DNA from: Streptosporangium carneum | GTDB taxonomy: Bacteria; Actinomycetota; Actinomycetes; Streptosporangiales; Streptosporangiaceae | Length of the DNA stretch: 64,000 nucleotides | Direction: 5' to 3' | NCBI RefSeq assembly: GCF_027922005.1 | Contig: NZ_BSEV01000003.1 | Coordinates: 124,001 to 188,000 of the forward strand | Shown: piece by piece, positions 58,111 to 64,000 of the stretch | Numbering within the stretch: position 1 is the first letter of the stretch | Layout of the letters: each line of letters opens with the position of its first letter | Notes under the pieces: generated by a model | The model's input: only the letters and a program-made list of their open reading frames with translations | Told to the model about the DNA's origin: nothing | The model's database searches: none | Program-made: the position numbers and the translations under genes

Positions 58111-59823
58111 TCATTCGCCGAGCTGCGGCGAGGGGATCGGCCCCGACGAGGACACGGAGGCGGTCTCCGTCGCGGACGGGGCCGGTGAGGGAGCGGGGCT
58201 CTCGCCCTCCCCCGTCTGCGGAATCTGGGTGAAGGAGGGCTTGGGTCTGCCGGGCGTCGGAGAGGGTCTGGGGCCGGCGGGCGTCGAGGAGGGCTTGGGG
58301 GCCTCAGAGTCCGAGGGGCAGTCCTTGCCCTTGGCCGTCGCGTCCGCGCAGCCCTGCGGGCCGTCCTCACCCGAAGGGTCCTCCGCCCCCTGCGGCCGGT
58401 CCGGCCTGTCCGGCTGGAGCTCCTCCTCCTCGCCGTTCGTCTCGGGCGTCGGGACCGGGTGGGTCGCGGTGACCAGAACCGTCGCGGGCGTGATCGACGG
58501 CGCGGAGACGCCGGGTGTGGCCCGCGGGCCCCCGCCCGGCGGGAGGGTGGCTCTCGGGGAGCGTCCCGCGGTCGTCTGACGGACCGGGGACGTCTCCGGC
58601 GCCAGCCCCTGGACCTCGGAGCCCGTGGGCGAGCGGTCCCCGCCTCCGGCGGCGGCCGCGACCACCGTGAGCGCCGCCATCGAAACCGTCGCGAGCGCCG
58701 CGAAGCTCGCCTGCGACAGGTGGGCGCCCCTGCGCGGCGTCGCCCTGCGGGAGGCGGTGCGGGACGCCGTGCCTGAGGACGGAGCCGGAGCGGAAGACCG
58801 ATCGCCGGCCTGAACGGCCGCCGGGCCGGAGAGCCGGTCCGGCACCGGCCCCCCGGGCCCTGCCCGCCCCGTCCCCCACGGGTACGGCGTCCCCAGGGGG
58901 TACGGCACCGGCGTCCAGATCTCCGCCAGCACGTCCGCGACCGCCTGGCGGAAGTCCCAGGGATCGCCCACGCCGCCGGCGGCGAGCAGCGCGCCGAGCA
59001 GTTCGGCGGCCGCGGGGCGTCGCGCGGGCTCCTTGGCGAGCGAAGCCTCCACGGCGGGGCGGAGCATGGCCGGCACGGAGGCGACGCGCGGCTCCTCCAC
59101 CAGGACGCGCCGGGCCAGCAGGTCGGACTCGCCCGCGCCGAAGGGGTGGTGACCGGTGGCGGCGTAGGCGACCAGGCACCCCCAGGAGAAGACGTCCGAG
59201 GCGGGCAGCGCGGGGCCTCCGGTGAGCCGCTCGGGAGCGACCCAGCCCGGACTGCCCATGACCTGCCCCGCCTGGGTGTGCGCGGCGAGGGTGTCGACGT
59301 CCCTGGCGATGCCGAAGTCGATCAGCCTCGGCCCCGCGTCGGACAGCAGCACGTTGGCCGGCTTGAGGTCGCGGTGCACGAGCCCGGCCTCGTGCACCGC
59401 CACCAGCGCGGCCGCGACCCCCAGGGCGACGCCGTAGGCGAGGTCGGGGGGCAGCGGGCCGCGCGAGGCCATCACCTGCGACAGCGCGGGCCCGGGGACG
59501 TACTCGAAGACCAGGTACGGCCTGTCCCTGTCGGAGCCGTCCTCGACGACGGCAGCGGTGCAGAAGGGCACGACCCGCCGGGAGAACATGACCTCCTCCG
59601 CGAAACGGGCGCGGACGGTGGCGTCGTGGAGATGCGCCGGATGCGGCGTCTTGAGCGCGACCACACCCCCCTGCGGGTGCTCCGCCAGGTAGACCACCCC
59701 CATTCCGCCGACGCCGAGGCGCCCGAGCAGCAGGTAGCGGCCGACGATGACCGGGTCCCCGACGGTCAGGGGCCGCACACCGGGCGGCAAGCCGTTCAGG
59801 GGACCAGTTCCGCCACGTGCCAT
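58111..59823 (-). CDS. membrane Ser/Thr protein kinase (PknB-type)
   Basis: The 570-residue protein has a kinase domain at ~20-290: glycine loop LGVGGMGVVY, VVALK, catalytic loop HRDLKPANVLL, DFGIA, APE (VAPERLTG). A Pro/Ala-rich linker, a TM helix (FAALATVSMAALTVVAAAAGG, ~405) and an extracellular Pro/Ser/Thr/Glu-rich tail without PASTA repeats follow. It signals from the envelope, target unknown. ATG 59823 was chosen because the kinase begins directly after it. It is divergent from the ABC-2 exporter. Confidence 0.93.
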   Translation of the reverse strand: MARGGTGPLNGLPPGVRPLTVGDPVIVGRYLLLGRLGVGGMGVVYLAEHPQGGVVALKTPHPAHLHDATVRARFAEEVMFSRRVVPFCTAAVVEDGSDRDRPYLVFEYVPGPALSQVMASRGPLPPDLAYGVALGVAAALVAVHEAGLVHRDLKPANVLLSDAGPRLIDFGIARDVDTLAAHTQAGQVMGSPGWVAPERLTGGPALPASDVFSWGCLVAYAATGHHPFGAGESDLLARRVLVEEPRVASVPAMLRPAVEASLAKEPARRPAAAELLGALLAAGGVGDPWDFRQAVADVLAEIWTPVPYPLGTPYPWGTGRAGPGGPVPDRLSGPAAVQAGDRSSAPAPSSGTASRTASRRATPRRGAHLSQASFAALATVSMAALTVVAAAAGGGDRSPTGSEVQGLAPETSPVRQTTAGRSPRATLPPGGGPRATPGVSAPSITPATVLVTATHPVPTPETNGEEEELQPDRPDRPQGAEDPSGEDGPQGCADATAKGKDCPSDSEAPKPSSTPAGPRPSPTPGRPKPSFTQIPQTGEGESPAPSPAPSATETASVSSSGPIPSPQLGE

Positions 59824-60216
59824 CCTGGTTGAGCCTCTCGTGTACGCGGTACGGCAAGCACACTGTGGCGAAATCCAGCCGACCTTCGCCTCCGACCTGA
59901 CAGAAGGGGTATGGCAGGTAAGGCGAATCATCCTTCGAGGTAAGTAACCGGTGATGCCCCGGAGGCGTTTCACCACTCGACGGAGAAACGTGACCCGGCG
60001 CGGCCCCCGCCCACCGGCCCGCGCCGCCGAAAACCCGTTGCCGCCCGCCCGCGCGACGACAACCATAGGAGGGTTGTCCCGACACACCCCCGGGAGGCAG
60101 CCTTCCTTCTCTACGCACGCATCGCCTGGTACGGCTTCCGCCGCCACTCCACCTACCGCGCCGCCGCCCTCGCCGGAGCCTTCACCAACACCGTCTTCGG
60201 AATCCTCCGCGCCTAC

Positions 60217-60888
60217 GTGCTGGTCACCCTGTGGGAGTCCCGGCCGGGACTGGCCGGATACGACGTCGCCGACGCCGTGACCTTCTGCTTTCTCAGCCAG
60301 GCCTTCATCGGGCCGATGCAGGTCTTCGGCGGCGGCCTGGAGCTGTCGGGCCGGGTACGGAGCGGGGACGTCGCCGTCGACCTCGTCCGACCGGCGTCGC
60401 TGCAGCTGTGGAGCCTCGCCGACGACGTCGGCAGAGCCGCCTACCTGTTCCTGCTGCGCAGCCTCCCGCCGACGGCCGTCGGCGCGGCCCTGTTCGGCCT
60501 CGTCGTCCCCGTCGATCCGGTGACCTGGCTCGCCTTCGCCGCGGGATTCGTCCTCGGAGTGGTCGTCAGCTTCGCCTGGCGCTACCTGATCGCACTGTCG
60601 GCCTGCTGGGTCGTCGACGACAGGGGGACGCAGTCGCTGTCGCTGGTGATGACCTTCTTCTTCAGCGGCATGGTCCTGCCCCTGAACCTGTTCCCCGGCT
60701 GGCTCGGCACCCTCGCCCAGACGCTCCCCTGGGCGGCGATGGTCCAGGTCCCCGCCGACCTCTATCTCGGCAAGAGAGACATCCTCGACGCGCTGGGGTT
60801 CCAGGCTGCCTGGGCGACGGCGTTGCTGGCGCTGGGCGCGCTGGCGACCCGCGCCGCCCGGCGCAAGGTCGTGATCCAGGGTGGCTGA
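60217..60888 (+). CDS. ABC-2 type permease (PF06182-like), start unresolved
   Basis: From GTG 60217 a 223-residue multi-TM protein is read (VLVTLWESRPGLAGYDVADA..., MTFFFSGMVLPLNLFPGW, VPADLYLGKRD). The same frame carries good coding sequence further upstream from about 60,080 (REAAFLLYARIAWYGFRRHS, then TYRAAALAGAFTNTVFGILR), which is the expected N terminus of this family, but no ATG, GTG or TTG is available in it. A TTG at 60075 would fit if one C were added to the C-run at about 60086-60091. It forms an exporter with the following two genes. Confidence 0.8.
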   Translation: MLVTLWESRPGLAGYDVADAVTFCFLSQAFIGPMQVFGGGLELSGRVRSGDVAVDLVRPASLQLWSLADDVGRAAYLFLLRSLPPTAVGAALFGLVVPVDPVTWLAFAAGFVLGVVVSFAWRYLIALSACWVVDDRGTQSLSLVMTFFFSGMVLPLNLFPGWLGTLAQTLPWAAMVQVPADLYLGKRDILDALGFQAAWATALLALGALATRAARRKVVIQGG

Positions 60889-60929
60889 CGGCACGAGGGA
60901 GCGGACCGAGGGGACGGTGAGCGCCTGAC

Positions 60930-61718
60930 ATGGTCAGGACCTATCTCCTGCTGGCCTGGACGTGGTTGAGAGCCTCGGCCCAGTATCCCGGACCGCTGAT
61001 CACGATGGCGATCGGCTCGTTCGCGGTCAACATGCTCGACGTCGCGGCGATCTGGGTGATCTTCGAGCACACCCGGTCGCTGGCCGGGTTCGGCCTGGAC
61101 GAGGTGATGTTCTTCTACGGCACCTCGAGCATGTCCTTCGCGCTGAGCGACATGCTCTTCGGCAACGTGGACCGGCTCAGCCAGCACGTCAAGGCGGGCA
61201 CCTTCGACACCATCCTCATCCGGCCGACGAGCGCGTTCGTCCAGATCGCCGTCGACCGCTTCGGCGTGCACCGCTTCGGCCGGATCGCCCAGGCGACGGT
61301 CGTGCTCGCCGTCGCCCTGCCCCGGCTCGACCTCTCCTGGGACAGGGCCTGGATGATCCCGCTGATGATCCTGTGCGGGATCGTCATCTTCGCCTCGATC
61401 TTCACCCTCGGCGGCGCCATGCAGTTCCTGCTGACCGACGCGCCCGAGGTGGCCAACGCCTTCACCTACGGCGGCAACACGCTCACCCAGTACCCGTTGA
61501 GCGTCTACGGCGGTGAACTCGTCAGGGGCGTCACCTTCGTGGTGCCGCTGGCGTTCGTGAACTGGCAGCCCGCACTGTTCGTGCTGGACCGCCAGGACCC
61601 CTTCGGCCTGCCGTACTGGCTGCGCTTCGCCGCCCCCGTCGCCGCCCTGGCCCTGGCCGCCGTCGCCATGCTCGCCTGGCGGGCGGGCATCCGCCGCTAC
61701 CGCTCAACCGGGAGTTGA
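60930..61718 (+). CDS. ABC-2 type permease
   Basis: The 262-residue protein has six TM segments and the PF06182 pattern: LITMAIGSFAVNMLDVAAIW, FGLDEVMFFYGTSSMSFALSDMLF, HVKAGTFDTILIRPTSAFVQ, PLSVYGGELVRGVTFVVPLAFVN. It is the partner of the preceding permease (gap 41 bp) and precedes the ATPase by 5 bp, forming a typical heterodimeric exporter of the type found in antibiotic-resistance and lipid export. Substrate unknown. Confidence 0.9.
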   Translation: MVRTYLLLAWTWLRASAQYPGPLITMAIGSFAVNMLDVAAIWVIFEHTRSLAGFGLDEVMFFYGTSSMSFALSDMLFGNVDRLSQHVKAGTFDTILIRPTSAFVQIAVDRFGVHRFGRIAQATVVLAVALPRLDLSWDRAWMIPLMILCGIVIFASIFTLGGAMQFLLTDAPEVANAFTYGGNTLTQYPLSVYGGELVRGVTFVVPLAFVNWQPALFVLDRQDPFGLPYWLRFAAPVAALALAAVAMLAWRAGIRRYRSTGS

Positions 61719-61723
61719 CGAAC

Positions 61724-62518
61724 ATGATCGAAGTCGAGCGGGTCGGCCGCTCGTTCACCGTCGGCCGCCGTCGCGCGCGCAGGACGGTGCACGCCGTGCG
61801 GGACCTGTCGTTCACCGTCGAGGCCGGGGAGTTCGTCGGCTACCTCGGCCCGAACGGCGCGGGCAAGTCGACCACCATCAAGATGCTCACCGGCATCCTC
61901 GCGCCGACCTCGGGCCGCGTCGAGGTGGCCGGACTCGATCCGACGCGACGCCGCACGGCTCTCGCGCGCAGGATCGGCGTCGTCTTCGGCCAGCGGACGA
62001 CCCTGTGGTGGGACCTGCCGCTCAGGGACAGCTTCGAACTGATCCGGCATCTTTACAAAGTAGATCAATCTGTTTTCCGCAGCAGGCTGGAGGAGCTGAC
62101 GGCCCTGCTCGACCTGTCCGCCTTCATGGGCACCCCGGTCCGCCAGCTCAGCCTGGGCCAGCGGATGCGCGGCGACGTCACCGCCGCACTTCTCCACGAC
62201 CCCGCCGTGCTGGTGCTCGACGAGCCGACCATCGGCCTGGACGTGGTCAGCAAGGCCGCCATGCGCGGGTTCCTCCGCCGCCTCAACGCCGAGCGCGGCA
62301 CCACGGTCCTGCTCACCACGCACGACATGGGCGACATCGAGAAGCTCTGCCGCAGGGTGATGCTCATCGACCACGGCCGTCTGGCCTTCGACGGCACCCT
62401 CGACGACCTGCGCGCGACCGCGCCGGGCGAGGAGTCCATCGAGGACGTGGTCGCCCGTCTCTACACCGGACGGAGCACGACACATGCCGGAGACGGCCTG
62501 GACACGTCGAAGGACTGA
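61724..62518 (+). CDS. ABC transporter ATP-binding protein
   Basis: The 264-residue protein has Walker A GPNGAGKST (~43), Q-loop VFGQRTTLWWD, C-loop LSLGQRMRG, Walker B VLVLDEPTIGLD and the H-loop TTHDMGD, all intact. The GQRTTLWWDLP segment is typical of ATPases paired with PF06182 permeases. ATG 61724 follows GGGAG at 9 nt and the permease stop at 5 bp. It energises the two upstream permeases. Confidence 0.95.
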   Translation: MIEVERVGRSFTVGRRRARRTVHAVRDLSFTVEAGEFVGYLGPNGAGKSTTIKMLTGILAPTSGRVEVAGLDPTRRRTALARRIGVVFGQRTTLWWDLPLRDSFELIRHLYKVDQSVFRSRLEELTALLDLSAFMGTPVRQLSLGQRMRGDVTAALLHDPAVLVLDEPTIGLDVVSKAAMRGFLRRLNAERGTTVLLTTHDMGDIEKLCRRVMLIDHGRLAFDGTLDDLRATAPGEESIEDVVARLYTGRSTTHAGDGLDTSKD

Positions 62519-62796
62519 CACGAATCCCCTCCGCAACAATGGCGATGAAAAGCCCCGAAGATCCTTACACGCCTCTTATCTCCACTGGACTATCTCTGTT
62601 CGACGGGAGCCGGGCGGGGACGGCGGCCCCCGCGCGGCGCTGTCACGACCGCCGCCGCCGACGCCGTCCCGGCAGGCCTCCCCTCGGCTGCCAGGCCTTT
62701 CCCGCCCCTCTCAAAAAGGAGTTGTCCACTCGGAGGACGTCACGGAAAATCGTCGGCGAATAATCGGGACTGTCGGAAGATGGGCGGGTAACCGGA

Positions 62797-64000
62797 ATTC
62801 CACGGCCAGAACGAGCACTGGACCCCGGTGACGGAAGCCTTGCCCGATTCGCCGCCGACCTCAGGCTGCTGCGGGAGAAGAACGGGCGCCCGAGCTACCG
62901 GGAGCTGGCTCGCAGAGCCCACTTCTCCCCCAGCACCCTGTCGGAGGCCGCGGGCGGCAGACGCTTCCCCAGCCTCGCGGTGACCCTCGCGTACGTGAAG
63001 GCCTGCGGCGGAGACCTCACCGACTGGCAGGCGCGCTGGACGGCCGTCTCCACGGAACTCGCCTCCGGCGCGGCCCCCTCCGACGACGCGCCCGCGCGCG
63101 ACGACGTCCGCCCCTACCGGGGGCTGGCCGCCTACGAACCGCAGGACGCCGCCTGGTTCCACGGGCGCGCCCGGCTGGTCAAGGAGCTCGCCGAGCACGT
63201 GGACGAGCGCCGCTTCCTCGCGGTGTTCGGGCCTTCGGGCTGCGGCAAGTCCTCGCTCATCAGGGCCGGGGTGATCCCCGCCGTCACCGGCCCCGACCGG
63301 TCGGCGATCCTGTTGACGCCCGGTCCCAGGCCGCTGGCCGAACTCGCGCTCCATCTGTCCCTGCCCGCCGGAGTGCCCGCGGGACAGCTCCTGACCGACT
63401 TCGGCCAGGACCCCGTCAGGACCGGCCTCGCGGTGCGGCAGGCGCTGGCGGCCCGTCCCCCCGGGCACGAACTGCTCATCGTGGTGGACCAGTTCGAAGA
63501 GGTGTTCACGCTGTGCGAGTCGGCGGACGAACGCGACGCCTTCGTGTCGGGACTGCTCGCCGCCGCCGAGGAGGAGCACGGCGCCCGCGTGGTGATCGGC
63601 GTGCGGGCCGACTTCTACGCCCGCTGCGCCGAGCACCCCGGCCTGGTGGTCGCCCTGCGCGACGCCCACTTCCTGGTCGGCCCGATGACCGCGGCCGAGC
63701 TGCGCGAGGCCGTCACCCGCCCCGCCGAACGGGCGGGGCTGATGGTGGAGAGCGCGCTGGTCTCCACGGTGGTCGCCGAGGCCACGGGCAGGCCGGGCGC
63801 GCTGCCGCTGATGTCGCACGCCATGTCGCAGGCGTGGGAACGGCGCCGCGGCAACGCCGTCACCCTGGCCGGATACCAGGCGGCAGGCGGAATGGGCGGC
63901 GCCGTCGCGCAGAGCGCCGAGGAGGTCTACGCGCGGCTGGACGAGACCCAGCGGAACCTCGCCAGGCGTGCGCTGCTGCGGCTGACCGACGTGGACGAGG
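62797..64000 (+). CDS. nSTAND1-type HTH/NTPase protein (3' end outside window), apparent ATT start
   Basis: The frame gives 401 codons to the window end: PRPERALDPGDGSLARFAAD, an HTH with SYRELARRAHFSPSTLSEAA, a short linker, then PYRGLAAYEPQDAAWFHGRA and a STAND ATPase with Walker A FGPSGCGKSS (~148) and Walker B LLIVVDQFEEVF. These match actinobacterial nSTAND1 proteins, which usually end in WD40 repeats and are predicted signalling or conflict NTPases. Homologues as I recall them start M-P-R-P-E-R; here that Met codon is ATT (62797-62799), and no canonical start lies upstream of the HTH after the in-frame TAA at 62761. The 278 bp before it hold no gene. Confidence 0.82.
   Translation, partial: MPRPERALDPGDGSLARFAADLRLLREKNGRPSYRELARRAHFSPSTLSEAAGGRRFPSLAVTLAYVKACGGDLTDWQARWTAVSTELASGAAPSDDAPARDDVRPYRGLAAYEPQDAAWFHGRARLVKELAEHVDERRFLAVFGPSGCGKSSLIRAGVIPAVTGPDRSAILLTPGPRPLAELALHLSLPAGVPAGQLLTDFGQDPVRTGLAVRQALAARPPGHELLIVVDQFEEVFTLCESADERDAFVSGLLAAAEEEHGARVVIGVRADFYARCAEHPGLVVALRDAHFLVGPMTAAELREAVTRPAERAGLMVESALVSTVVAEATGRPGALPLMSHAMSQAWERRRGNAVTLAGYQAAGGMGGAVAQSAEEVYARLDETQRNLARRALLRLTDVDE

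Overview
The window is high-GC, densely packed actinobacterial chromosome. Gene content points to a Streptosporangiaceae-like organism (Nonomuraea/Streptosporangium type); this is an inference from actinobacterial IHF, DUF397/DUF5753 modules, RamB-aceA, GpgS and AICE-type integrative elements, not a proven placement. No rRNA, tRNA or CRISPR array was seen.

Layout. 1-5.9 kb: part of a steroid/aromatic catabolism locus (KstD-like dehydrogenase cut by the window edge, HsaD-like hydrolase, HsaB-like flavin reductase, IclR regulator, luciferase-like oxidoreductase, SnoaL-like protein). 6-15 kb: a secreted M14 carboxypeptidase, a PadR-AarF/UbiB pair that lies between the carboxypeptidase 3' end and a 95%-identical copy of that 3' end, RidA, an unknown protein and RlmG. 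15-19.5 kb: an extracytoplasmic copper/haem-peroxidase locus (two paralogous membrane proteins, ECF sigma factor, PCu(A)C lipoprotein, Tat-exported DyP peroxidase), followed by a FhuF-like protein.

20.3-30.8 kb: a metE gene, preceded by a clear cobalamin riboswitch, is split in two by a 7.8-kb integrative element (AICE1, 22,276-30,067). The halves join perfectly at a shared 9-bp core. AICE1 carries a large serine integrase, a RepSA-type initiator, a Nudix protein, an HTH/PLD-like regulator, a Methyltransf_19 protein and several small proteins, but no FtsK-type transfer ATPase.

31-42 kb: chromosomal genes (TIMP/NTR-like surface protein, AEC transporter, divergent MFS/TetR pair with three operators at 21-bp spacing, GpgS, a degenerate CHAT protein, RamB, isocitrate lyase, IHF, HU).

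42.8-57.9 kb: a second element, AICE2 (about 15.06 kb), is inserted exactly in the Walker A codons of an ABC-transporter ATPase gene. It carries its own unrelated serine integrase, a TraB/FtsK-type transfer ATPase, a RepSA initiator, a family of paralogous small (mostly single-TM) proteins, a pair of paralogous lipoproteins, a pentapeptide-repeat protein and an HATPase / XRE-DUF5753 / DUF397 module. AICE1 and AICE2 share a strongly structured GC-rich island of about 160 bp in opposite orientation, the best candidate for an undescribed cis element or RNA. AICE2 also holds two copies of a structured leader of about 125 bp upstream of two unrelated minus-strand genes.

58-64 kb: the other half of the ABC ATPase gene, a membrane Ser/Thr kinase, an ABC-2 exporter (two permeases plus ATPase) and the start of an nSTAND1-type HTH/NTPase protein cut by the window end. 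Several genes here and in AICE2 lack a canonical start where homology or Shine-Dalgarno spacing would put one.
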